Positions 1-7,013 of a stretch of 14,533 nt of DNA are shown here, in pieces. The notes beneath the pieces are model-generated. The model had not been told where the DNA came from and ran no database searches. It saw nothing but the letters and a program-made list of their open reading frames with translations. A program made the translations under genes and the position numbers. The stretch comes from an uncultured Prevotella sp. (GTDB taxonomy: Bacteria; Bacteroidota; Bacteroidia; Bacteroidales; Bacteroidaceae): assembly GCA_900553285.1 (NCBI GenBank), contig USCX01000025.1, positions 1 to 14,533 on the forward strand. Reading direction: 5' to 3'. The first letter of the stretch is position 1; each line of letters begins with the position of its first letter.

Positions 1-86
1 GTGTGTCCGCCCGGTTTTGAAGGCATGCACGTTAGTATTTTGTCAGATAAGAGCCGACGGCGGGAGCTTTTATCTTAAAAATGCGT

Positions 87-94
87 TAACTTTG
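87..94 (+). promoter_or_regulatory. Bacteroidota -7 promoter box for the DUF3078 gene
   Basis: TAACTTTG fits the Bacteroidota sigma-ABfr -7 consensus TAnnTTTG exactly. It lies 53 bases before the chosen ATG at 148, so transcription should start near 101 and leave a leader of about 47 nt. A clear -33 TTTG is not seen at the expected distance; only a T-run at 68-71 lies nearby. Positions 1-86 show no gene or structure I can name. Confidence 0.6.
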
Positions 95-147
95 CCCCGG
101 CGTTAGTTCGCCGTCCCTCTTTGGGAACCGGCACCTCTATAAACTGT

Positions 148-1470
148 ATGCGAACTCTGTGCTTCTTTTTATGCCTGTCTTTGACACTCCCGCTGGCAGC
201 CCGCAAGCGGGAGGTCAAGCCGCGACCCATTTCCGAAACGACCGAACGCCGGTATGCCGACTCCCTGAGGGCGCTGTCTGCTGCCTGTCGCGTGTGGAAC
301 TATGAGGGGGCCGACACGCTGTCCAATCCTTATTATTTCCCCTTGTTCTGTCCCCCGATGTTTTACGGCTCAGCGGTCGACAGCATATTGCGTCTGGGAC
401 AGACTGTGCACCACGGGGGACGTGAGTCGGCCAAAGCTATGGAATTGAGGGACCGTGTCAACCGATGGCTGGTGTACACCTATGTCGTTTTCCCGCAACG
501 GGTGTCGGGCGTGTCGGCCGGAGATTCGCTTAGCGAGACGGCGGACACGCTGTCGGTCGACGAAACGGATGAGGTGCGTCCGGATATGAATCTGGCCGAC
601 GTCGTCCCCATTCAGGTGGTGACGGGCGAGTCGGACTGGGATTGGGGCATGCTGAGGCTGAAGATGCACGTCAGGCGGCCTGACTTCTGGACCTTGAAAG
701 TGTCGAACTTCTCTTTGCAGTTCATGCAGTCCTATATTTCCAGCAATTGGCATAAGGGCGGCGAGAGCAGCAACTCCATGCAGGCGTCGCTGACCGTTAA
801 CGCGAACTACGACAACAAGCAGCGCCTCTCTTTCGAAAACAAGCTCGAGATGAAGTTAGGTTTCCAAAACGCGCGCGGCGACGACCTGCACAAGTTCAAG
901 ACGAATTCGGACCAGTTGCGCCTTACCAATAAATTGGGACTGCGCGCCACGGAACGATGGTACTATACGTTTCTGCTGCAAAGTTGGACACAGTTCTATC
1001 CGAGCTACAAGAGCAACGACCCGAAGGTTTATTCCGACTTCATGTCGCCTTTCGAGTCGGTCTTCTCGGTCGGTATGGAATACAAACTGTCGTTCCAACG
1101 GTTCAATCTTTCGGCCACGCTGGCCCCGCTGGCTTGCGATTTCAAATATGTCGACCGCCTGGCTCTTTCGACGTCTTTCGGCCTGCGTGAGGGGAAACAT
1201 ACGAAGTTCGAGTACGGTTCGAACGTGACGGTCAACTACACGTGGAATGTCGTGAAAAATGTGTCGTGGACCGGCCGCTTTTATTGGTATACTGATTACT
1301 CCCGCACTCTCTTCGAATGGGAAAACACGATAAATTTCACCATCAATCGTTTTCTCTCTGCCAAGGCTTATCTTTATCCCCGTTACGATGACAGCACTGC
1401 CCCAAACGCCAACGGGTCTTATTTCCAGTTTCTCGAACAGTTGTCGCTGGGCCTGAATGTTTCTTTCTGA
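148..1470 (+). CDS. DUF3078 family outer-membrane beta-barrel protein
   Basis: This is a predicted 440-residue outer-membrane protein of the Bacteroidota DUF3078 family, whose function is unknown. The ATG at 148 is chosen over an in-frame TTG at 121 because it begins directly with a signal peptide (MRTLCFFLCLSLTLPLAA). A periplasmic N-terminal part follows. The DUF3078 barrel runs from about residue 178 to the end, with the family's NWxxGG signature at residues 200-205 (NWHKGG). Beyond it, alternating aromatic strands, the LEMKLGF and HKFKTNSDQLR segments and a C-terminal Phe (NVSF) fit a barrel inserted by the BAM machinery. A -7 box lies at 87-94 and the next gene has its own promoter, so this appears to be a one-gene unit. 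The family call is from recognised sequence; the outer-membrane location is inferred. Confidence 0.85.
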   Translation: MRTLCFFLCLSLTLPLAARKREVKPRPISETTERRYADSLRALSAACRVWNYEGADTLSNPYYFPLFCPPMFYGSAVDSILRLGQTVHHGGRESAKAMELRDRVNRWLVYTYVVFPQRVSGVSAGDSLSETADTLSVDETDEVRPDMNLADVVPIQVVTGESDWDWGMLRLKMHVRRPDFWTLKVSNFSLQFMQSYISSNWHKGGESSNSMQASLTVNANYDNKQRLSFENKLEMKLGFQNARGDDLHKFKTNSDQLRLTNKLGLRATERWYYTFLLQSWTQFYPSYKSNDPKVYSDFMSPFESVFSVGMEYKLSFQRFNLSATLAPLACDFKYVDRLALSTSFGLREGKHTKFEYGSNVTVNYTWNVVKNVSWTGRFYWYTDYSRTLFEWENTINFTINRFLSAKAYLYPRYDDSTAPNANGSYFQFLEQLSLGLNVSF

Positions 1471-1584
1471 CGAAAAGAGGCTGCGAAGTCGTCGGAGGAG
1501 TGATGAACAACGCCTTGTTCCGTTAAAAAACCATGATTATTCCAACTTTGTCTGACAAACGGGGGAAGAGTTAGGCGATTTTTA

Positions 1585-1592
1585 TACTTTTG
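1585..1592 (+). promoter_or_regulatory. Bacteroidota -7 promoter box for the LysM glucosaminidase gene
   Basis: TACTTTTG matches TAnnTTTG exactly. Its last base is the first base of a GTG at 1592 that would otherwise look like the start codon, so that GTG should lie upstream of the transcript, which is expected to begin near 1599. This pushes the translation start to a downstream codon, most likely GTG at 1616. No convincing -33 TTTG is seen at the usual spacing. Confidence 0.6.
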
Positions 1593-1615
1593 TGGGTCAC
1601 GAAAAGACTGAATCA

Positions 1616-2533
1616 GTGAGAAGAGAAGTTTACTTGCGGCTGTTCACGTTTTTGGGGCTCCTTATGTGCATTTCATGGTTCCGGGTGGCAGCGCAGAGGT
1701 CGGCTTACGACGTGTATATTGACACATACAAGGCTCTTGCCGTTGAGCAGATGAACCGTTACGGCATTCCGGCCAGCATCACGCTGGCACAAGGCTTGCT
1801 CGAAAGTTCTGCCGGGAAAAGTGAACTGTCGCGCAAGGCCAACAATCACTTTGGCATTAAGTGCGGAAGTGGTTGGACCGGGCCGTATGTGCTGAGGGAT
1901 GACGACGCCCGCGGTGAGAAGTTCCGTGCTTACAACTCGCCGCGTGAAAGCTACGAGGACCATTCTGTCTTTCTGACGAGCAAGTCGCGCTATGCGTTTC
2001 TTTTCAAATACAAGAAGACGGATTACAAGTCATGGGCGCACGGCCTGAAAAAAGCGGGCTATGCGACCAATCCTCATTACGCGCATCTGCTCATCAAACT
2101 CATACGTCGTTATGAACTCGACAAGTTCGACAGGATGGGGATGTCGGATTTCCCGGCTTACCCTCCGGCTATGGGCAAGATGACAGTCGAACTGATTGTG
2201 CGGCGGAATAACGACAATTATTATGTCGTGGCGCGTAGCGGCGATACTTACGCTTCGATAGGCCGCGAAATGGGAGTGTCTGAACGTAAGCTCCGTAAAT
2301 ACAATGAAGTGGACAAGCACTACCGTTTGCAGGCGGGCGACATCGTGTATCTCGAAAAGAAACGTTCGAAAGCCGACCGCTCTTTCAAAAACAAATACCA
2401 CACCGTGCAGGCAGGTGAGTCGCTCTATACGATTGCCCAAAAGTACGGGATTAAATTAAAAACCATATACGAAACCAACGGCTTGGACGCCGACCATGTG
2501 GCCAGGGTGGGCGAACGCTTGAAAATACGTTGA
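1616..2533 (+). CDS. Secreted N-acetylglucosaminidase (GH73-type) with two LysM domains
   Basis: This is a predicted cell-wall hydrolase that cleaves the glycan strand of peptidoglycan, probably in the periplasm or at the surface. From GTG 1616 it is 305 residues. Residues 1-27 form a signal peptide ending VAAQ. A glucosaminidase (GH73/FlgJ-like) domain spans about 32-171, with the likely catalytic Glu63 in AQGLLESSAGKS and the family segments NNHFGIKC and YEDHSVFL. LysM repeats follow at about 201-249 and 260-305; both carry the xVxxGDT/GESL core and bind peptidoglycan GlcNAc. The GTG at 1616 is preferred because the more 5' GTG at 1592 overlaps the promoter box and the ATG at 1664 would cut the signal peptide to about 11 residues. 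It has its own promoter and is 145 bases from the gene before it. The exact substrate bond is inferred from the family. Confidence 0.88.
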   Translation: MRREVYLRLFTFLGLLMCISWFRVAAQRSAYDVYIDTYKALAVEQMNRYGIPASITLAQGLLESSAGKSELSRKANNHFGIKCGSGWTGPYVLRDDDARGEKFRAYNSPRESYEDHSVFLTSKSRYAFLFKYKKTDYKSWAHGLKKAGYATNPHYAHLLIKLIRRYELDKFDRMGMSDFPAYPPAMGKMTVELIVRRNNDNYYVVARSGDTYASIGREMGVSERKLRKYNEVDKHYRLQAGDIVYLEKKRSKADRSFKNKYHTVQAGESLYTIAQKYGIKLKTIYETNGLDADHVARVGERLKIR

Positions 2534-2540
2534 GCCCGAC

Positions 2541-2576
2541 GTTATACTTATATAACATGCAAACGGCTGTCGTTTG
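2541..2576. repeat. Two adjacent perfect inverted repeats upstream of the Trp/Tyr-rich operon
   Basis: GTTATA-N4-TATAAC (2541-2556) is followed three bases later by CAAACG-N5-CGTTTG (2560-2576). Both have perfect 6-bp arms. The second ends 12 bases before the -7 box at 2589, which is where an operator would overlap the -33 region. They could instead be weak RNA hairpins ending the LysM glucosaminidase transcript, as that gene stops at 2533, but no U-run follows. What is seen is the symmetry; any regulatory role is inferred. Confidence 0.4.
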
Positions 2577-2588
2577 TTCCAAAAAGAC

Positions 2589-2596
2589 TATCTTTG
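2589..2596 (+). promoter_or_regulatory. Bacteroidota -7 promoter box for the three-gene envelope operon
   Basis: TATCTTTG is an exact TAnnTTTG match 39 bases before the ATG at 2636, giving a predicted leader of about 33 nt. A TTTG at 2573-2576 is only 12 bases upstream, too close for a standard -33 element, and forms part of an inverted repeat. This box probably drives the genes at 2636, 3492 and 5152 together. Confidence 0.65.
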
Positions 2597-2635
2597 CATT
2601 CATACAACAGAATGGAGATCTAAAAATACGAGACG

Positions 2636-3478
2636 ATGAAACCGTTCATTCTTTTTCTATTCGGATTTTGCGTACCACTGTCGCTATTGGCGCAGGATGA
2701 CATGTATTTTGTCCCCTCGTCTAAGAAAGCCGAACCGGTCGTCGAGCAGGTGGTCTACAATCCGCACTACGAAGATGCTCCTCGCGACGTGGACGAATAT
2801 AACCGGCGTGGTGTATATAATATGCCAGCCGACAGCGTGCAGGAACAGGCTGAGACGGAGACTGACGACGCCGGGATGAGTTGCACGGAGCGCATCATCA
2901 TGTTCCATTCGCCTTCTGTGGGAATCTATGTCAGCAGTCCTTATTATTGGGACTTCTGTTATGATCCGTGGTGGTATTCCCCGTGGTATGGCTCTTACTG
3001 GGGATGGCGCTCATGGTGGTGGTACGACCCGTGGTATCCCCACTGGGGATGGGGACCGCCGTATTGGGGACCTGCACGTCCTCCGCACCATATTGTGCAT
3101 GTGGGCGACAAGGTAGGGCAGTGGCGGCCAGGCCCGACCGGCGGGTATGTCCGCTATGGGAATAATTACCGCACGTCGTCGGCACAGCGCTATTCGGCGA
3201 CCGGGCGTAATTTCTCGACGGGCGGGCGCAGCCAGAACGCGGTGAACCGTCGGTTTACGACCGGGCGGCGCAATTTCAATGCAGGTAGTCAGAACGGCCT
3301 GAACACAGGGCTCAATCGCAATAATAACACAAACCGCCGTATGAGCACCCCGGACAATGCTGGTCGCTCGTTTACGCCTAACCGTTCTTTCGGGACGCCT
3401 TCGCGCTCGATGGGGGCTCCCGCCCGTTCGATGGGAGCGCCTCGCGGCGGCGGGCGAAGCTTTGGCGGGCGCAGGTAA
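2636..3478 (+). CDS. Exported Trp/Tyr-rich, Gly/Arg/Asn-tailed protein of unknown function
   Basis: I do not recognise a named family with a known function. The 280-residue product has a clear signal peptide (MKPFILFLFGFCVPLSLLA, cut before QDD). An acidic linker runs to about residue 80. Residues 102-146 are extremely aromatic: 13 Trp and 9 Tyr in 45 residues, spaced by Pro and Gly (DPWWYSPWYGSYWGWRSWWW). From about 180 the chain is low complexity, rich in Gly, Arg, Asn and Ser, with the near-repeat RSMGAPARSMGAP and a basic end, GGRSFGGRR. Similar Trp/Tyr-rich proteins with GRSFGGR tails occur as hypothetical proteins in Bacteroidales. It leads an operon with an OMPP1/FadL-like barrel 13 bases downstream and a META lipoprotein, so an envelope role is likely. 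Cation-pi or glycan contacts by the aromatic block are only a suggestion. Confidence 0.8.
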   Translation: MKPFILFLFGFCVPLSLLAQDDMYFVPSSKKAEPVVEQVVYNPHYEDAPRDVDEYNRRGVYNMPADSVQEQAETETDDAGMSCTERIIMFHSPSVGIYVSSPYYWDFCYDPWWYSPWYGSYWGWRSWWWYDPWYPHWGWGPPYWGPARPPHHIVHVGDKVGQWRPGPTGGYVRYGNNYRTSSAQRYSATGRNFSTGGRSQNAVNRRFTTGRRNFNAGSQNGLNTGLNRNNNTNRRMSTPDNAGRSFTPNRSFGTPSRSMGAPARSMGAPRGGGRSFGGRR

Positions 3479-3491
3479 CAAAGAAAAAAGA

Positions 3492-5132
3492 ATGACTATG
3501 AGACGAGATAAAATACTTATCGTATGTTCCGCCCTTTTGTGGGGGCAAGTCGGGACTTTGACCGCGCAGGACATTTACCGGGTCAGCGACGTGGGCAGCG
3601 AAGACCTGAACGGCACGGCGCGGTTCGTCGGGATGGGCGGAGCGCTTGGCGCATTAGGCGCCGATATGTCTGTCATGGGCACCAATCCCGCGGGCATCGG
3701 GCTGTATCGGAGCAGTGACGTGGCGATTACGGGCGGACTGCTGCGCCAGGCCGACGCCAATGCTTTTGCCGGGCGCAATCCCGCAACGGCTTCTTTCGAC
3801 CAGGCCGGTTTCGTGTACGCCATTCCTATGGGCGGAAAGACCCTCCGTTTCTTCAATATCGGTTTTAATTATCACAAGAAGAAAAACTTTCATTCTCTCT
3901 TCTCCGGTGGATTGAGCGGACTGGACGGCATGGGAGATTTCAGTGGAATTTCACAGTCTTGGGAGATGGCCAACTTGGCGTATGTCGGCGGGCAGCCTCT
4001 CGATTTGACGGTCGGGGCCGACGGGACGCTGAGCCCGGATTTCGATATGACGACGCCGACAACCGGATTGGGAGCGATGACGTCGATGATAGCTCCGACG
4101 TATGATAAAGACGGTAACTTGGTAGGATACTACCCCAGTCTCGCCGCATCCAATGCCACACGTGCGGCCCGCTGGGGGGGCATCGAGCAATATGATTTCA
4201 ACTTCTCGACCAACTTGCGCGACCGCATTTATCTCGGTCTCACCCTGAGTGCGTATCACGTGTCGTGGCACAGTGCGTTGGATTACAATGAACTCATTTA
4301 TGACGGCAGTGGAAATACCGGCGACTATGCTTTGAGTACTGACGAGGCTCTTTCCGGCAGCGGTTTCGACGTGAAGTTTGGCCTTATCGTGCGCCCCATC
4401 GAAGAATCAGCTTTCCGCATCGGCCTGTCGTTCACAAGCCCGACGTTCTACACGCTGACCCATAGCGCACACGCGTGGATGCAGTCGCCTTATGTGGATG
4501 ACTATGGAGCCCCGCTGAATAATGATGTGGACGTGTCGCCCCATGATTATCTTATCCGCACACCGTGGAAAGTCAATCTCAGCCTTGGCCATACCGTGGG
4601 CGACTACTTGGCTATCGGGGTCGAATATGAGTATGCCAATTACGGGACCTCCAAAATCCGTTATCCGGACAGTTATGACGATTATTGGTATGGTGACGGC
4701 TGGGGCTACTCAACTACCGACGACTACGCCATGAACGACGAGATAAGTCGTTTTCTGAAAGGCGTGAGCACAGTCCGCGTCGGAGCGGAGGCCCGTGTGG
4801 CCAAAGGATGTTTCCTCCGTGTGGGCTATAACTATGTGTCGGAGCCGATGTCGGGCGATGCGTACAACAACCTCTTCACGAGCAGTCCCTCATATTATTA
4901 TAGTGTGAACACTGACTACCTGAACCTGGGCCCGACTCACCGTGGCACCTTCGGTTTCGGCTATCGTGGCAAGCACTTTTACGCCGATATCGCCTATCAG
5001 TTCCAGAAGCAGGACGGAGAGTACTATTCGTTCTATCTTTCGCAGGACAACAGCGAACGCAACGCCTTGCCCGCTGTTCCGGTCAAGCTGGACAGGCATC
5101 AGGGCTTACTGACATTAGGATATAAATTCTAA
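3492..5132 (+). CDS. OMPP1/FadL/TodX-like outer-membrane transport protein
   Basis: A 546-residue outer-membrane barrel of the FadL-like type often labelled 'hemin receptor' or 'outer membrane protein transport protein' in Bacteroides. FadL relatives pass hydrophobic small molecules across the outer membrane; the substrate here is unknown and the hemin label is not supported by any motif I see. The start at ATG 3492 gives a signal peptide ending GTLTA before QDIYR; an open frame reaching back to 3357 only shadows the Gly/Arg-rich end of the gene before. The N-terminal part has the family segments GTARFVGMGGALGALG and MGTNPAGIGLYRSS (about residues 36-76), and the chain ends in Phe (LGYKF). 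It starts 13 bases after the upstream stop and is followed after 19 bases by a lipoprotein gene, so the three are probably co-transcribed. An ATG two codons later is an equally possible start. Confidence 0.85.
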   Translation: MTMRRDKILIVCSALLWGQVGTLTAQDIYRVSDVGSEDLNGTARFVGMGGALGALGADMSVMGTNPAGIGLYRSSDVAITGGLLRQADANAFAGRNPATASFDQAGFVYAIPMGGKTLRFFNIGFNYHKKKNFHSLFSGGLSGLDGMGDFSGISQSWEMANLAYVGGQPLDLTVGADGTLSPDFDMTTPTTGLGAMTSMIAPTYDKDGNLVGYYPSLAASNATRAARWGGIEQYDFNFSTNLRDRIYLGLTLSAYHVSWHSALDYNELIYDGSGNTGDYALSTDEALSGSGFDVKFGLIVRPIEESAFRIGLSFTSPTFYTLTHSAHAWMQSPYVDDYGAPLNNDVDVSPHDYLIRTPWKVNLSLGHTVGDYLAIGVEYEYANYGTSKIRYPDSYDDYWYGDGWGYSTTDDYAMNDEISRFLKGVSTVRVGAEARVAKGCFLRVGYNYVSEPMSGDAYNNLFTSSPSYYYSVNTDYLNLGPTHRGTFGFGYRGKHFYADIAYQFQKQDGEYYSFYLSQDNSERNALPAVPVKLDRHQGLLTLGYKF

Positions 5133-5151
5133 GCACATAACAACGAAAACG

Positions 5152-5583
5152 ATGAAACGATTATCGGGTACTTTGGCCGCTGTTTCTGTGGCCCTTACCT
5201 TGGGAATGACTTCCTGTTCGGCAGTGAAAAATCTTACGTCTGAAAGTTTGAACGGCGAGTGGAATGTGACGCTCTTGGACGGCGAGCGGATCGAACCGGC
5301 CGAAAACACACCTTACATCGGCTTTGATGCGGCCGAAAACCGAATGTTCGGTTTTACGGGCTGCAACCGTTTGGTGGGAGGGGCCAGCGTGACTGACATA
5401 CTGGCCGGAAAAGCCGATTTCAGTAGGATGGGGGTCACGCGGATGGCCTGTCACGACGACAAGTATGAGCAGAAATTTCTTAGTGCCTTGGGCCGCGTGA
5501 AGAAGGCCGTAGCGGGAAAATCTGTGGTTAAACTCGTTGATGAGAGCGGCAAGACGGTGATGGAGCTGACCAGCAAGAAATAA
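5152..5583 (+). CDS. META-domain (HslJ-like) lipoprotein
   Basis: A 143-residue predicted lipoprotein. The signal sequence ends in a lipobox-like LGMTSC, with the lipidated Cys at 22. The META domain (DUF306, the domain of E. coli HslJ) fills about residues 33-140. Its hallmarks are LNGEWNV at the start, FTGCNRLVGG at 68-77 and the VTRMAC segment ending at Cys100, followed by an amphipathic KYEQKFLSAL helix. Cys71 and Cys100 are the two conserved cysteines of the family. HslJ-type proteins are tied to heat or antibiotic stress in enterobacteria, but the biochemical role is not known. It is the last gene of the operon, 19 bases after the barrel gene, and a strong terminator follows. Lipidation is inferred from the motif. 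Confidence 0.88.
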   Translation: MKRLSGTLAAVSVALTLGMTSCSAVKNLTSESLNGEWNVTLLDGERIEPAENTPYIGFDAAENRMFGFTGCNRLVGGASVTDILAGKADFSRMGVTRMACHDDKYEQKFLSALGRVKKAVAGKSVVKLVDESGKTVMELTSKK

Positions 5584-5650
5584 GACAGGAAACCGCTTCC
5601 GCGCATGACCGTCACTGAGGAGAAAGGCTTGCGCGGCACGGTGGAAACAG

Positions 5651-5694
5651 GAGAGGCCCCTTGGGTTTACACAGAATCCGAGGGGCCTCTTCTT
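5651..5694 (+). terminator. Strong intrinsic terminator of the envelope operon
   Basis: A perfect 10-bp stem pairs AGAGGCCCCT (5652-5661) with AGGGGCCTCT (5681-5690). Six more inner pairs, two of them G-U, shorten the loop to about 7 nt. TCTT follows on the plus strand. The beta-lactamase gene converges from the other side, so the hairpin may also stop transcripts from that strand, though no good U-run exists there. Confidence 0.8.
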
Positions 5695-5746
5695 ATTGGT
5701 CTGCCGGGAGGGTCGGCTGAACTTTCTGTTTTTTTCCGCGAGGCAA

Positions 5747-6685
5747 TTAATTCCGGAGAACGTAGTGATAGATGCACCGCGTGAGAGCGGCAATGATTTC
5801 GGCGTTCTTTCGGTCGCTTTCCGCAGAGTTTTTGATAAAGACAGCGGCGTAGCACAGTGAACCGTCGGGAAGGTAGATTACCCCTAAATCGTTATCGCCA
5901 GCCTTGATGCCCTGTGCGTTGCGGTCCGAACTGCCTGTCTTATGCCCGAGCTGGACGTGGGCCGGAAGCCCCGCCCTCATCTTGTCTGTACCTGTTTGCG
6001 TAGCTTTCAGCAGTTGTTCCAAATAAAGCGTGCTGGAGCTGTCCAGCAGTTTGCCGTCGTAGATGTCGTTTACGAGGCGGACCATCGACGAGGGATAGGC
6101 CCAGTTGAGATAAACCCGTTCGGGGTCTTTGTGCATGTCCGCTTCCGTCTCGCTGAGATGAAAGCCATTGACCGTATCCGCCGACACTGCCATGCCCACG
6201 GAGTCCATACCGCCCACGTAGTCCGTGAGGATGTCGGCAGCGTTGTTGTCGCTTTCGGCTACACAATAATAGAGTAGCGCGCCGAGCCTCACCTGCGCAG
6301 AACTGTCGCGGTAAGCCTCACGCATGGGGCTGTAAGTGTCGGGTGCCCACTGATGCGGCTGGACCGTAACGCGTGTGTCCGAGGTGGCATGCGTGCGCTC
6401 CATCTTCCGTAATGTCGCTACGGCTATGGGTAATTTATAGACGCTCATCAGCGGAAAACGCACGGTGTCGTTCATCGAGAAGAGTTTTCCCTTGTGCAGG
6501 AAGGCTACGCCTACGGTGGCACGGGCGTCCCGCGTGATGTGGTCCATTTCGGTACGCAGGTTTTCGACGGTTGACGAGAGGCTTTGGGCCGGGAGGCGGA
6601 AAGGCGTGACGGCGAGCAGGCATAGGGCAACGGCGCTCACCCTCATAACCTTTTGTCGGAAGTTATTGCGGCAGCTTGTTTTCAT
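5747..6685 (-). CDS. Class A beta-lactamase, subclass A2-like
   Basis: A 312-residue periplasmic serine beta-lactamase that hydrolyses beta-lactam antibiotics. All class A motifs are present: SVYK with nucleophile Ser81 and Lys84, SDN at 145-147, the omega-loop Glu181 (Ambler E166) in EADMH, and KTGS at 249-252. The omega loop reads E-A-D-M-H, so the Ambler 170 position is His, as in PER enzymes, rather than the Asn of TEM. The segment after it (RVYLNWAYP) is typical of the Bacteroidota A2 group that includes CfxA, CepA and CblA. The signal peptide ends LPAQ; ATG 6685 gives a 14-residue lead, and Met14 is an alternative start. A -7 box lies at 6725-6732. Nothing mobile flanks it, so it looks resident. 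The spectrum of substrates cannot be read from sequence. Confidence 0.92.
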   Translation of the reverse strand: MKTSCRNNFRQKVMRVSAVALCLLAVTPFRLPAQSLSSTVENLRTEMDHITRDARATVGVAFLHKGKLFSMNDTVRFPLMSVYKLPIAVATLRKMERTHATSDTRVTVQPHQWAPDTYSPMREAYRDSSAQVRLGALLYYCVAESDNNAADILTDYVGGMDSVGMAVSADTVNGFHLSETEADMHKDPERVYLNWAYPSSMVRLVNDIYDGKLLDSSSTLYLEQLLKATQTGTDKMRAGLPAHVQLGHKTGSSDRNAQGIKAGDNDLGVIYLPDGSLCYAAVFIKNSAESDRKNAEIIAALTRCIYHYVLRN

Positions 6686-6724
6686 CGGATGCGTTCGTTA
6701 GGGGCATGTCCTGATAGGTGAGGG

Positions 6725-6732
6725 CAAATGTA
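6725..6732 (-). promoter_or_regulatory. Bacteroidota -7 promoter box for the beta-lactamase gene
   Basis: On the minus strand this reads TACATTTG, an exact TAnnTTTG match, 39 bases upstream of the ATG at 6685. The transcript should start near 6718. No -33 TTTG is evident at the usual distance, which would suit modest expression. Confidence 0.6.
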
Positions 6733-6958
6733 GCGATTTCCGCGTGTGTAACGTTCGCAGTGCCCGTTTTTTCTTTCGCGGCGAAGGACCGAACCGTCCG
6801 GCTGACTGTTCTTTCGGTCAGTGCGTGCGTGTTTTCCTTGTCTTAACGGGGTAATTATGTACGGCAGACTATGAGTTTTGTGTACTTCTCTGGGTGGGTC
6901 GAACGGAGTAGAATAGCATAAAAGGCGTTATTATTGTTTTTTATGACGGAAATAAGGG

Positions 6959-6987
6959 TTTGTTTAGGAAACTTATTCCTACCTTTG
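6959..6987 (+). promoter_or_regulatory. Promoter of the inositol phosphate synthase gene (-33 and -7)
   Basis: TTTG at 6959-6962 and TACCTTTG at 6980-6987 match both halves of the Bacteroidota promoter, with 17 bases between them, slightly short of the usual 19 or so. It is the most complete promoter in the window. Transcription should begin near 6994, about 20 nt before the ATG at 7014. An in-frame TTG at 6960 falls inside the -33 element and so cannot be the start codon. Confidence 0.7.
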
Positions 6988-7013
6988 GGTGTCCAAAACA
7001 AATAACACTGAAA

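Larger units (their letters stand above)
6686..7013. other. Divergent intergenic region between beta-lactamase and inositol phosphate synthase
   Basis: This 328-base gap contains no convincing gene. It holds one exact -7 box on each strand (6725-6732 minus, 6980-6987 plus). Between them, about 6733-6958, I see only small imperfect inverted repeats, for example CTGAC with GTCAG around 6801-6821, and an A/T-rich stretch at about 6911-6955 that may act as an UP-like element for the synthase promoter. Confidence 0.5.

Noticed and set aside
1505..1520. GAACAA-CGCC-TTGTTC hairpin after the DUF3078 gene
   Set aside because: Only six mostly A/T pairs and no U-run follows; too weak to call a terminator.
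3000..3070. Several GGGG runs, possible G-quadruplex
   Set aside because: The runs come from Trp-Gly codons (TGG GG) in the aromatic block and are unevenly spaced, with only three close together.
3357..3491. Upstream extension of the FadL-like barrel frame to 3357
   Set aside because: It overlaps the Gly/Arg-rich end of the preceding gene in another frame, is full of Arg/Gly/Ala shadow codons, and would bury the signal peptide that starts at 3492.
5161..5793. 210-residue minus-strand frame
   Set aside because: It is antisense to the META lipoprotein, spans the terminator hairpin and overlaps the beta-lactamase end; no family resemblance.
5747..6685. Beta-lactamase as a mobile resistance gene
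   Set aside because: No IS, integrase, target duplication or plainly different composition is visible, and it has a host-type promoter.
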